64,000 nucleotides of DNA from Streptomyces sp. CoH27 (GTDB taxonomy: Bacteria > Actinomycetota > Actinomycetes > Streptomycetales > Streptomycetaceae). Below are positions 56,053 to 64,000 of the stretch, piece after piece. The notes below the pieces were generated by a model. The model was not told the origin of the DNA and searched no databases. It was given only the letters and a program-made list of their open reading frames with translations. A program made the position numbers and the translations under genes. Each line of letters opens with the position of its first letter. The stretch's first letter is position 1. The stretch covers positions 1 through 64,000 of the forward strand of contig NZ_JAIQYY010000013.1 of assembly GCF_020181035.1 (NCBI RefSeq), given 5' to 3'.

Positions 56053-57597
56053 ATGGCGGATATATTCGACGCATACGCGTTGGCCGACGCGTGGGACGAG
56101 ATGTTTGTGCGGCCGGGTGAGGTCAGGACCGCCTATGAGCCGGTACTGGCGGCGCTCCAGCCGATCGCACCGAGTGAACTGCGTTTCAGAGCCGACCAGA
56201 TGGCCCGGTCGTTCACGGACCGTGGTGTGACCTACGCCTTCGCGGGCGAGGAGCGGCCGTGGCCGCTGGACCTCGTGCCGCGCATCCTCGATGCCCTCGA
56301 ATGGGATCTCATACAACGCGGCGTCGGCCAGAGAGTCAGGGCCCTGGAGGCCTATCTCGCCGACGCCTATGGTCCCTGCCGTGCCTTCGAGGACGGCGTC
56401 GTGCCCTGGCGGCTGCTCCTCAACTCCCCCCATTTCCACCGGGTCGCGCACGGGATCGAGCCTCCCGGTGGCGTGCGCATCCACGTCGCGGGCATCGACC
56501 TCGTGCGCGACGAGGCCGGGGACTTCCGGGTGCTGGAGGACAACGTACGGGTGCCCAGCGGGGTGTCGTACGTGATCGAGAACCGGCGCGCGATGACCCG
56601 CATCTTCCCCTCCCTCTTCGCCGAGCAGCATGTGCTGCCCGTCGACGGTTACGGGCACCGCCTGCTGGCCGCCCTGCGCGCCGCCGCGCCCGACGGGACC
56701 GCCGACCCCAGGGTCGTGGTACTGACCCCCGGGCCCAACAACGCGGCCTACTTCGAACACGCCCTGCTCGCCCGGCTGATGGGCGTGCAGCTGGTGGAGG
56801 GACACGACCTGCTGTGCCGGAACAACCGCGTGTGGATGCGGACCACGCGCGGCGAGGTGCCCGTCCACGTCGTGTACCGGCGTCTGGACGACGACTTCCT
56901 CGATCCGCTGCACTTCCGGCCCGACTCGGTGATCGGCTGCCCGGGGATCATGAACGCGGCGATGGCCGGCAACGTCACGCTCGCGAACGCCGTCGGAAAC
57001 GGGATCGCGGACGACAAGCTGCTCTACACCTATGTCCCGGATCTGATCCGGTACTACCTGTCCGAGGAACCGGTCCTGCCCAATGTGGAGTCCTACCGGC
57101 CCGACGAACCGGGGCAGTTGGAGGCGGTCCTCGACCAGATCGAGCAGCTCGTCGTCAAGCCCGTGGACGGAGCGGGCGGTCAGGGCATCGTCATCGGGCC
57201 GAAGGCCGATGCCGACACCCTCGAACGCACCCGCAAGGCCGTCATCGCCGACCCGCGCGGCTTCATCGCGCAGCGGCCCGTCGCCCTGTCCACCTCCCCC
57301 ACCCTCGCCGGCGAGGGCATGGCGCCGCGCCACATCGACCTGCGCCCGTTCGCCGTGCACGACGGCAACGATGTCTGGGTGCTGCCCGGCGGACTCACCC
57401 GCGTCGCCCTCCAGGAGGGCAACCTGATCGTCAACTCCAGCCAGGGCGGCGGCTCCAAGGACACCTGGGTGCTCGCCGAGGGCCCCGCCGAGCGGCCCGC
57501 CTCCGTCGGCTCCGGTGGTCTGCCCGAGGTCGCTCCCCGCCAGCTGGGGCCCGACGGCACCACCACGGTCGTACAGGAAGGGGCGCAGCAGCAGTGA
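56053..57597 (+). CDS. Circularly permuted ATP-grasp protein (DUF404/DUF407 type)
   Basis: A 514-aa ATP-grasp relative: RVLEDNVRVPSGVSYVIENRRAM, VVVLTPGPNNAAYFEHALLARLMGVQLVEG and the nucleotide region VVKPVDGAGGQGIVIGP with DLRPFAVHDG. These proteins occur with alpha-E and transglutaminase-like partners, as here; a peptide-ligating role is suspected. ATG 56053. Its stop overlaps the alpha-E gene by four bases (GTGA). Confidence 0.85.
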   Translation: MADIFDAYALADAWDEMFVRPGEVRTAYEPVLAALQPIAPSELRFRADQMARSFTDRGVTYAFAGEERPWPLDLVPRILDALEWDLIQRGVGQRVRALEAYLADAYGPCRAFEDGVVPWRLLLNSPHFHRVAHGIEPPGGVRIHVAGIDLVRDEAGDFRVLEDNVRVPSGVSYVIENRRAMTRIFPSLFAEQHVLPVDGYGHRLLAALRAAAPDGTADPRVVVLTPGPNNAAYFEHALLARLMGVQLVEGHDLLCRNNRVWMRTTRGEVPVHVVYRRLDDDFLDPLHFRPDSVIGCPGIMNAAMAGNVTLANAVGNGIADDKLLYTYVPDLIRYYLSEEPVLPNVESYRPDEPGQLEAVLDQIEQLVVKPVDGAGGQGIVIGPKADADTLERTRKAVIADPRGFIAQRPVALSTSPTLAGEGMAPRHIDLRPFAVHDGNDVWVLPGGLTRVALQEGNLIVNSSQGGGSKDTWVLAEGPAERPASVGSGGLPEVAPRQLGPDGTTTVVQEGAQQQ

Positions 57598-58526
57598 ACG
57601 ACGTGATCCTCTCCCGGATAGCGGAGGCGCTGACCTGGACCGGGCGGTACGTCGAGCGGGCGGACGCCACCGGCCGGATCCTCGACGCCTATTTGCACCG
57701 CATGCTGGAGGACCCCTGGCGCGACGAGGACGCGGCCTGCCGGTCGCTGTACGCGATCCTCGGCGTGGACGCGGGGGCGGAACCGGTGGACATGCAGCAG
57801 GTGCTGGACCAGCTCGCGTTCGACGCCCGCTCGACCGGTTCCATCGAGGGCGCGCTGGGCGCCGCCCGGCTCAATGCCCGCAGCGCCCGTGAGGCCGTCT
57901 CCTCGGAGATGTGGGAGTGCCTCAACTCCACCTGGCACGCCCTTGCCGACCAGCGGCTCGCGGCCCGCCGTACGGGCCCGTACGCCTATCTGGAGCTCGT
58001 CCGGCGCCGCGCGGCTCTCTTCTTCGGGCTCGCCGACTCCACGATGAGCCGGGACGACAGCTGGCGGTTCGTCATCCTGGGCCGGAGTCTGGAGCGGGTC
58101 GACATGACCGTACGGCTGCTGAGCGTGCGCGTGCTGGACGCGGCGCACGCGCCGGACTGGCCGACGCTGCTGAGCGCGAGCGGCGCCGACGAGGCGTACG
58201 CGCGCGTGTACGGCGGTTTCGGCGACACCCCGCGCGTGGCCGAATTCCTGCTTCTGGACCGGGACTTCCCACGCTCGGTGCTGCATGCGCTGACCACGGC
58301 CGAGGAGTGCCTGACCGCGCTGGGCCGCCCGCGCCAGGACCCGGCACGCCGCCCGATCGGCCGCCTGCGTACCCGCCTGGAGTACCTGGACTCGCATGCC
58401 CTGGAGGAGCAACTACCGGTACTGCTGGGTGACTTGCAGCAGGCTTGCATGACGTCCGCCGACGCGGTGGCGGAGCAGTTCTTCCCGTACCAGGGGGCCG
58501 TCGAGTGGGCCCAGGAAGGAGCGTGA
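57594..58526 (+). CDS. Alpha-E domain protein (DUF403)
   Basis: A 310-aa all-helical protein: ILSRIAEALTWTGRYVERADATGRIL and VILGRSLERVDMTVRLLSVRV are the alpha-E hallmarks. GTG start overlapping the ATP-grasp stop; its own stop overlaps the transglutaminase start by one base. It is the middle member of a three-gene set whose members act together in an unknown peptide-modification step. Confidence 0.85.
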   Translation: MNDVILSRIAEALTWTGRYVERADATGRILDAYLHRMLEDPWRDEDAACRSLYAILGVDAGAEPVDMQQVLDQLAFDARSTGSIEGALGAARLNARSAREAVSSEMWECLNSTWHALADQRLAARRTGPYAYLELVRRRAALFFGLADSTMSRDDSWRFVILGRSLERVDMTVRLLSVRVLDAAHAPDWPTLLSASGADEAYARVYGGFGDTPRVAEFLLLDRDFPRSVLHALTTAEECLTALGRPRQDPARRPIGRLRTRLEYLDSHALEEQLPVLLGDLQQACMTSADAVAEQFFPYQGAVEWAQEGA

Positions 58527-59383
58527 TGGTGACCAGCAAGGGAATCCGCCGCCTCCGCATCCGGCACGAGACCCGCGTCTCCTACGCGCAGGCCGCCGTC
58601 TCCTCGCACAACGAGGTCCGCATGACCCCGCTGACGCTGCCCGGCCAGACCACCCTGGACGGCCGGGTGACCGTCGGCCCGGCGGCCGTGACGTGGTCGT
58701 ACTGGGACTACTGGGGCACCCAGGTGACCGGCTTCGACCTGATGGACCCGCACTCCGACCTCACCATCACCGCGTCCAGCCTGGTCGAGACGGCCCGGCC
58801 CGGTCCGCTTCGCGGGCCGCTCGGCTGGGCGGAGGTGGCCGAACGCACCACGCGCTCCCGTCTGCTGGAGTTCGCGAACCCGACGGTGCGTACGACGGTT
58901 CCGGCGGAGCTGATCGCACACGCGCGGGAGGTCACGGCGGGCCTCGACCCGCACGAGACGGCCGTCGCCGTCGCCTCGCTGGTCGCCGACCGGGTGTCGT
59001 ACCTGCCCGGCACCACCGGCGTGAACACCTCCGCCGCCGAGGCCTGGGAACAGGGCACGGGCGTCTGCCAGGACATCGCCCACGTCACCCTCGCCCTGCT
59101 GCGGGGCCTGGGGCTGCCGTCCCGCTACGTGTCCGGCTACCTGCACCCGGAGAAGGAGGCCGAGCTCCACCGCCCGGTCGCCGGGCAGAGCCACGCCTGG
59201 ATCGAGTACTGGGCGGGCGACTGGTGCGGCTACGACCCGACCAACCGCACCCGCGCCGACGAGTCCCATGTGGTGGTCGGCCGCGGCCGCGACTACGACG
59301 ACGTGCCCCCGCACAAGGGCGTGTACCGGGGGGTCGCGGGCGGGCCGCCGGAGGTGACCGTGGAATTCACACAGGTCGCCTGA
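58526..59383 (+). CDS. Transglutaminase-like cysteine protease domain protein
   Basis: A 285-aa protein with an N-terminal beta domain (IRHETRVSYAQAAVSSHNEVRMTPL) and a papain-like transglutaminase core: Cys in GTGVCQDIAHV, His in QSHAWIEYW, Asp in GYDPTNRT. It may cleave or cross-link a peptide made by the ATP-grasp partner. AAGGAG lies four bases before the ATG; a GTG one codon earlier is possible. Confidence 0.88.
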   Translation: MVTSKGIRRLRIRHETRVSYAQAAVSSHNEVRMTPLTLPGQTTLDGRVTVGPAAVTWSYWDYWGTQVTGFDLMDPHSDLTITASSLVETARPGPLRGPLGWAEVAERTTRSRLLEFANPTVRTTVPAELIAHAREVTAGLDPHETAVAVASLVADRVSYLPGTTGVNTSAAEAWEQGTGVCQDIAHVTLALLRGLGLPSRYVSGYLHPEKEAELHRPVAGQSHAWIEYWAGDWCGYDPTNRTRADESHVVVGRGRDYDDVPPHKGVYRGVAGGPPEVTVEFTQVA

Positions 59384-59390
59384 ACGCGAC

Positions 59391-59419
59391 GGAGGGCCGG
59401 GAACCACTCCCGGCCCTCC
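59391..59419 (+). terminator. Hairpin terminator of the ATP-grasp operon
   Basis: A perfect 12-bp stem GGAGGGCCGGGA / TCCCGGCCCTCC (59391-59402, 59408-59419), loop ACCAC, eight bases after the stop. Confidence 0.8.
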
Positions 59420-59522
59420 GGACGACCGGTCAGTGGTCGCAGCAAGGTCGCTCGGCGCACGGCGGGTGACGGCGCCGCAGACGATCGACGGCGCATCGCG
59501 GCACGGCCGGCGGGGTGCTGGG

Positions 59523-60305
59523 TCAGCTCTCCAGTGCGGCAGGCTCCTTGACGGCCACTCCGCTCCGCCCGCCGGCCATCAGTGCCTCCACCAGCCCGAC
59601 GATCCGGCTCGCGGCTTCCCGCACCGGAATCCCCGCGCGGTGGATGTTGGAGAGGAGGTTGCGGTCCGCGTCCGTGTGCCCGGGACGCGGCCGGTACGCC
59701 AGGTACGCGGAAAGGCTTTCCGCCGTCGCCAGGCCCGGACGTTCACCGATCAGCAGCACGACCACCGCCGGGTCCAGCAGCTCGCCGATCTCGTTGAGCA
59801 CTCCGACCCGGCACTGCCGCACCACGATCGGACGGCCCACGGACCAGCCGCGCGCCGCGCAGCCCTCGTGCACCAGTGGCAGCAGAGCCGGCACCTGGGC
59901 GTGTACGGCGGTGGAGGACAGCCCGTCGCCGATCACGAGCTGCACGTCCGGGCCGGGTCCGTGCTCGGCGCGGATCGTCTGCCGCGCTTGCGGGGTGAGG
60001 CGCCGGCCCAGGTCCGGGCGGCGCAGATAGCGGTGCCGGGAGTCGGCCATGGTGGCGACCACCGTCCAGGGGAAACGGTCGGCCAGCGCGGCCATCCCGG
60101 GGGCGTCGAGGTCCAGCGGTGTCGAGACCGCGTCCCGCGCGGCCGCATGGTCGCCGCGCAGGGCCAGCAGGGTGGCGGTGGGGTAGGAACTGCCCGCCCG
60201 ACCGGTGAAGATGCGGGCGGGGGTCGCCGCGCGCAGCCAGGCAGCGGTGCGCTCCGCGGGCGTCGGGCCGGCCATAGGGGCGGAGAGCTTCAGGTGCTCC
60301 GTCAC
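59523..60305 (-). CDS. eutC: Ethanolamine ammonia-lyase small subunit
   Basis: A 260-aa subunit: RIFTGRAGSSYPTATLLALRGDHAAARDAV near the start, VQLVIGDGLSSTAV, RQCRVGVLNEIGELLDPAVVVLLIGERPGL, NLLSNIHRAGIPVREAASRIV. With EutB it forms the B12-dependent enzyme that splits ethanolamine into acetaldehyde and ammonia. GTG 60305 overlaps the eutB stop by four bases. Full family length. Confidence 0.92.
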   Translation of the reverse strand: MTEHLKLSAPMAGPTPAERTAAWLRAATPARIFTGRAGSSYPTATLLALRGDHAAARDAVSTPLDLDAPGMAALADRFPWTVVATMADSRHRYLRRPDLGRRLTPQARQTIRAEHGPGPDVQLVIGDGLSSTAVHAQVPALLPLVHEGCAARGWSVGRPIVVRQCRVGVLNEIGELLDPAVVVLLIGERPGLATAESLSAYLAYRPRPGHTDADRNLLSNIHRAGIPVREAASRIVGLVEALMAGGRSGVAVKEPAALES

Positions 60306-61735
60306 GCCACACCTCCGGGGAGGAGTTCGCGCAGGGCTCCGCTGCCGTCCAGCGCGGAGGCGAGCTCGGCCAGGCTGGTCGGCAGGGCGTGCGCTCCGCC
60401 GCCCGGGCGGCCGTCGGAGCGGATGCCCATATCGGCCAGCCAGACCTCGAACTCCGGAGCGGTGCGCAGCCCCAGCGTCCGGCGGACACTCACCACGTCG
60501 TGGTAGCTGGTGGTCTGGTAGTTGAGCATCACGTCGTCCCCGGCCGGGATGGCCATCACGAAGGTGCACCCGGCGGAGGCGAGCAGCACCAGCAGGTTGT
60601 CGTTGGAGTTCTGGTCGGCGTCCGCGTGGTTGGTGTAGCAGACGTCCACGCCGGTCGGTACGCCCATCAGCTTGCCGACGAAATGGTCCTCCAGGCCCGC
60701 GCGGGTGATCTGCACCGAGTCGGCCAGGTACTCCGGCCCGATGAAGCCGACCACCGAGTTGACCAGGAACGGGTCGTAGAGCCGGGCCACCGCCTGCGCC
60801 CGCGCCTCCAGGGTGAGCTGGTCGACGCCGTGGTGGGCCTCGGCGGAGAGCGCACTGCCCTGGCCGGTCTCGAAGTACATCACCTGATCGCCGGCGAACT
60901 CGCCCGCCCGCTCGGCGTGGTGGGCGAGCACAGCCTCCCGGCCGCGGGCGAGCAGTCCGAGGTCGATGCCGAAACTCGCGTTGGCCGCCTCCGTCCCGGC
61001 GACCGACTGGAAGAGCAGATCCACGGGTGCGCCGGCCTCCAGTGCGGCCAGCTGGGTGGTGACGTGCGCCAGCACGCAGGACTGGGTGGGTATGCCCAGC
61101 CGGGCGATCAGCTCGTGAACGCCGCGCAGCACCTCGCCGATCACCGGCACGGACTCGGTAGCCGGGTTGACGCCGATCATCGCGTCGCCGCAGCCGAACG
61201 CCAGGCCGTCCAGCGCGGACAGCATGATGCCGCGCACGCCGTCGGTGGGGTGGTTGGGCTGGATGCGAGAGCCGAAGACGCCCGCACCGCCCATGGTGTT
61301 GCGGCAGCGGGTGGTACGGCGCAGCGGGGCGGCTGCCACCACCAGGTCCAGATTGCTCATCAGCTTGGCGCAGGCGGCAGCGATCTCGGGGGTGATCGCC
61401 GCGTGCAGCCCGCCCGACCAGCGCTGCCGGAAGCCGGGCTCCAGGACCGACTCGCGCAGTTCACCCACGGTGAGCGAGGCGATCTCGGCGAAGCGCGCCG
61501 GGTCGGCGGGCACGGAGACCGCCTCCGTCACGGCGTCCTCCACGACGGGAGTCGCGGCGATCTCGGCCAGCCGTACGTCGGCCAGGGCGAGCTTGGCAGC
61601 TACTCGCTCCCGCTCGCTGCGTGCGGCGAGTCCGGCGAGCTGGTCACCGGACTTCGTCTCGTTCGCCTTGGCCAGCAGCTCGGGCAGCGTGGCGAACGTG
61701 AACCGCTCGCCACGCAGGGTGCTGCGGTAGACCAT
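60302..61735 (-). CDS. eutB: Ethanolamine ammonia-lyase large subunit
   Basis: A 477-aa catalytic subunit: HPTDGVRGIMLSALDGLAFGCGDAMIGVNP, YFETGQGSALSAEAHHGVDQ and MGVPTGVDVCYTNHADADQNSND contain the substrate and adenosylcobalamin contacts. GAGAGG precedes ATG 61735. Order on the minus strand is permease, eutB, eutC, with a 46-bp gap after the permease. No eutA reactivase or shell-protein genes are nearby. Confidence 0.93.
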   Translation of the reverse strand: MVYRSTLRGERFTFATLPELLAKANETKSGDQLAGLAARSERERVAAKLALADVRLAEIAATPVVEDAVTEAVSVPADPARFAEIASLTVGELRESVLEPGFRQRWSGGLHAAITPEIAAACAKLMSNLDLVVAAAPLRRTTRCRNTMGGAGVFGSRIQPNHPTDGVRGIMLSALDGLAFGCGDAMIGVNPATESVPVIGEVLRGVHELIARLGIPTQSCVLAHVTTQLAALEAGAPVDLLFQSVAGTEAANASFGIDLGLLARGREAVLAHHAERAGEFAGDQVMYFETGQGSALSAEAHHGVDQLTLEARAQAVARLYDPFLVNSVVGFIGPEYLADSVQITRAGLEDHFVGKLMGVPTGVDVCYTNHADADQNSNDNLLVLLASAGCTFVMAIPAGDDVMLNYQTTSYHDVVSVRRTLGLRTAPEFEVWLADMGIRSDGRPGGGAHALPTSLAELASALDGSGALRELLPGGVA

Positions 61736-61781
61736 GCTGTCAACCTCTCCGAAGTCTCTCTGCGGTACGCATGAGGGGCTT

Positions 61782-63341
61782 TCAGCGCTCGTGGGACTCG
61801 GCCAGAACGGTGCTGCCGATCTGCTCGTAGCGCGCCCGGTCGGTGGACCGGAGCACGAGCGCAATCACCGCGCCCAGCACGCCCACACCGATCACCAGGT
61901 AGGGGGTGAGGGTGTATACGGGGCTGTTGGAGGCGGCGCCTGCCGCGAAGGAGATGTTGCTGAACAGCAGGTAGACGACGTAGGCCATGCCCGCTGCGCC
62001 CACCGCCGGACAGAGCAGAGTCCGCCACCAGCTACGGGTCTCCGGGTGGCGCTTGCCGCCGTGGAAGTACCAGATCACCGAGACGGAGCAGATCGCCTGG
62101 ACGATGAGGATCCCCATCGTGCCCATGATCGCCAGCAGGCCGAACTCGTAGTAGTACGGCACGTCCGGCGCGGCCTTGCTGGGGGCCTGGAAGAGGAAGA
62201 AGTACAAGGTGATGAGCAGGGTGATCACGGACTGCACGATCGAGGCGACCCACGGGGACTTGTGCTTGTCGTGGGTGGCGCCGAGCGGGGTGACGGCCTT
62301 GTGCAGGCCCTCGCGGCCGATCGCGTAGAGGTAGCGGGAGGCCGAGTTGTGGAAGGCCAGCGCGCAGGCGAAGGAGCCGGTGACGGTCAGGACCTGGTAG
62401 AGGTCCTTGGCCCAGACACCCACGAACTTCTGGGTGATGCCGAAGAAGAGGTCGAAGGGGTTGCCGGTACCGCCCTGGGCGATGGTGACGGCGTTGTGCG
62501 CGCCGTTGCCCGCGATGGTCATCCAGGAGACGAAGGTGTAGAGCGCGCCGAGCGCGATGACCACGAGCAGGGTGGCGCGCGGGATGATCCGGGTCGGGTT
62601 GCGGGACTCCTCGCCGTAGACCGCGGTGGTCTCGAAGCCCACCCACGACCAGAAACCGAAGAACAGACCGATCGCCACGCTGCCGCCGGCCACCGCGGTG
62701 AAACCGCCTGCCGGGTCGAGGGAGCCGGTCATCAGCCCGTCGGGGCCGCCGCCGTGGAAGAGCACTGAGCCGCCCATCAGCAGCAGGATCAGCACCTCGG
62801 CGACCAGGAAGACTCCCAGCACCTTCCCGGAGAGCTCGATGTCGAAGTAGCCGAGTACCGCGATGGCGAGGATGCCGAAGAGCGCGTAGACGATCCAGCT
62901 CAGTTTCGGCCCGCCGAAGGTCTCCACGTCCGTCTTGAAGAAGGACGCGAAGATCCCGATCAGCGAACCCTCGAAGACCACGTAGGCAAGGGTCGCGATG
63001 AGGCCGCTGGCCAGCCCGGCGACCCGGCCCAGGCCACGGGTGATGAAACCGTAGAAGGCGCCGGTGGCGGTGATGTGCCGGGCCATCGCGGAGTAGCCGA
63101 TGGTGAAGATCACCAGTACGGCGGTGCAGAAGATGAAGGTGGCCGGGGTCCCCGTGCCGGCTCCGGAGCCTATCGCGATGGGCACGTTGCCCGTCATGGC
63201 GGTGATCGGAGCAGCCGTGGCCAGCACGGTGAAGACGACGCCCCACATGCCCAGTGCCCCGGTGCGCAGGCGCTCGGGCTCGGGGGTGGCGCCCGTGCCG
63301 GGACCGCCGAGGGGCATGTGGGCGGATTCTGTAGTAGTCAC
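61782..63341 (-). CDS. APC family permease, likely ethanolamine importer
   Basis: A 519-aa transporter with about 12 helices: GMWGVVFTVLATAAPITAMTGNVPIAIGSG and YGEESRNPTRIIPRATLL are typical APC features. GTG 63341 has GGAG nine bases upstream. Its position directly ahead of eutB and eutC indicates ethanolamine or a related amine as substrate. Confidence 0.87.
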   Translation of the reverse strand: MTTTESAHMPLGGPGTGATPEPERLRTGALGMWGVVFTVLATAAPITAMTGNVPIAIGSGAGTGTPATFIFCTAVLVIFTIGYSAMARHITATGAFYGFITRGLGRVAGLASGLIATLAYVVFEGSLIGIFASFFKTDVETFGGPKLSWIVYALFGILAIAVLGYFDIELSGKVLGVFLVAEVLILLLMGGSVLFHGGGPDGLMTGSLDPAGGFTAVAGGSVAIGLFFGFWSWVGFETTAVYGEESRNPTRIIPRATLLVVIALGALYTFVSWMTIAGNGAHNAVTIAQGGTGNPFDLFFGITQKFVGVWAKDLYQVLTVTGSFACALAFHNSASRYLYAIGREGLHKAVTPLGATHDKHKSPWVASIVQSVITLLITLYFFLFQAPSKAAPDVPYYYEFGLLAIMGTMGILIVQAICSVSVIWYFHGGKRHPETRSWWRTLLCPAVGAAGMAYVVYLLFSNISFAAGAASNSPVYTLTPYLVIGVGVLGAVIALVLRSTDRARYEQIGSTVLAESHER

Positions 63342-63487
63342 GCGATCTGGCTCCGGATGTTGCGCTGGGCGGTGTAGGTGCCCGATCGTCGCGATCCCTC
63401 TTTACGGAATGCGGCGGCCGCCGTTTCAGCTTCGTTAAGCAGGGCGAAAGAGGCGTATCTCACGTATTCGTGGGCGGGCAGGCCATA

Positions 63488-64000
63488 GTGAGGAGGTCCC
63501 GCGACATCTCCGCGAGCTGCGATTGCATCACCAGCCCGCTGCGCAAGGCCGACGACACCGAACTCGACTGGGTCGTCGTCCGTGAGACCAGCGAAGGCGA
63601 ATACGCCGGCCTCGGCGGCCGCAATCTCTCCGGCCGCGGCCCGGGCGGTGAAGTCGCCGTCCAGTCCGCCCTGTTCACCGAGGTCGGCTGCGAACGCATC
63701 ATGCGCTTCGCCTTCGACCTCGCCCGCACCCGGGCGCACAAGAAGGTCTCCTCGGTCACCAAGAGCGATGCCCAGCAGTACGGCATGGTCCTGCGGGACG
63801 ACGACTTCAAGCGCGTCGCCGCCGACCACCCGGACGTCGAGACGGAAAGCGTCCTGGTGGACGCCATGTCGGCGAAGTTCGTCCTCCACCCGGAGGACCT
63901 GTCGGTGGTCGTCGCCTCCAACCTGAACGCCGGCATCCTCTCCGACCTCGGCAGCGCCCTGGCCGGCAGTCTGGGCCTGGCTGCCGGCGCCAACCTCAAC
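63488..64000 (+). pseudogene. Tartrate/isopropylmalate dehydrogenase-like gene, N-terminally truncated and decaying
   Basis: The plus frame reads SPLRKADDTELDWVVVRETSEGEYAG...SVTKSDAQQYGMVLRDDDFKRVA..LVDAMSAKFVLHPEDLSVVVASNLNAGILSDLGSALAGSLGL, clearly a tartrate-dehydrogenase-like protein. The first 100 or so residues of the family are absent: the frame begins at a possible GTG (63488) with unrelated residues before SPLR. Family positions that are usually fixed differ: RENSEGEY is RETSEGEY, KSNAQ is KSDAQ, and the metal-binding Asp of the AD-ILSD motif is Gly (NAGILSD). The gene continues past the window. Confidence 0.6.

Noticed and set aside
1..64000. tRNA, rRNA or CRISPR arrays
   Set aside because: No cloverleaf-like sequence with conserved arms, no rRNA segments and no regularly spaced repeats were seen.

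Overview
The window is 64 kb of very GC-rich DNA with dense short operons, strong third-position G/C bias, GTG and TTG starts, several likely leaderless genes and families typical of Streptomyces (a DUF5999 protein, a divergent EF-Tu of the Tuf3 type, PadR and MocR regulators, Tat lipoproteins, an ATPase-less sugar ABC transporter). It is chromosomal DNA of a Streptomyces or close relative. No rRNA, tRNA or CRISPR was seen. Everything here was read by eye; no search was run.

Layout. 0-6.2 kb: start of an APC permease, a universal stress protein, then a xylan-use operon (Tat lipoprotein binding protein, two permeases, secreted GH10 xylanase) behind a promoter and CGAAA/TTTCG palindromes. 6.2-22 kb: small conserved genes, a GCS2-type ligase, a CPBP protein, a PhzF protein, a MerR gene with its stretched promoter, an amidase/AraC pair, a methyltransferase, a PadR regulator, two EamA exporters (the second behind an attenuator-like leader) and a PNPOx/MocR pair around a palindrome. 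22-38 kb: a 262-bp MITE-like insertion inside a CTAG shared by two stop codons, EamA/LysR, a cysteine-hydrolase relative lacking its catalytic residues, a Rieske lipoprotein, a HipA-like kinase/DUF3037 pair, two SDR reductases, a peptide-binding lipoprotein, Ung, a TetR/FAD-monooxygenase pair and Lnt.

38.2-46.4 kb is the accessory region. A DUF4291-type gene is cut in two at a codon-exact point (RDRMT / WIKPPFLWMMYR), and its halves are 7.7 kb apart. The insert is divided by four copies of a 35-bp site (13-bp inverted arms around a 9-bp CCTGGRTCA-like centre) into three units of about 2.3, 3.7 and 1.7 kb. The outer copies are hybrids with DUF4291 sequence, as attL and attR would be; the inner two are complete. 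This looks like an integron-like tandem array of site-specifically inserted gene units with no recombinase in the window. Unit 1 carries a flavin oxidoreductase. Unit 2 carries a 73-aa peptide next to a HExxH-domain protein (a family linked to RiPP peptide hydroxylation) and a facing two-TM protein. Unit 3 carries two unknown genes.

46.4-64 kb: a 59-aa protein, UppP, an HxlR/thiolase pair, a VTT membrane protein, a formaldehyde-dehydrogenase-like enzyme, Tuf3, a spermidine-synthase-like protein, a hotdog protein with an upstream remnant of its own N-terminus, an Rv1733c-like remnant, an ATP-grasp/alpha-E/transglutaminase operon, an ethanolamine operon (permease, EutB, EutC) without microcompartment genes, and a decayed tartrate-dehydrogenase-like gene running off the end.
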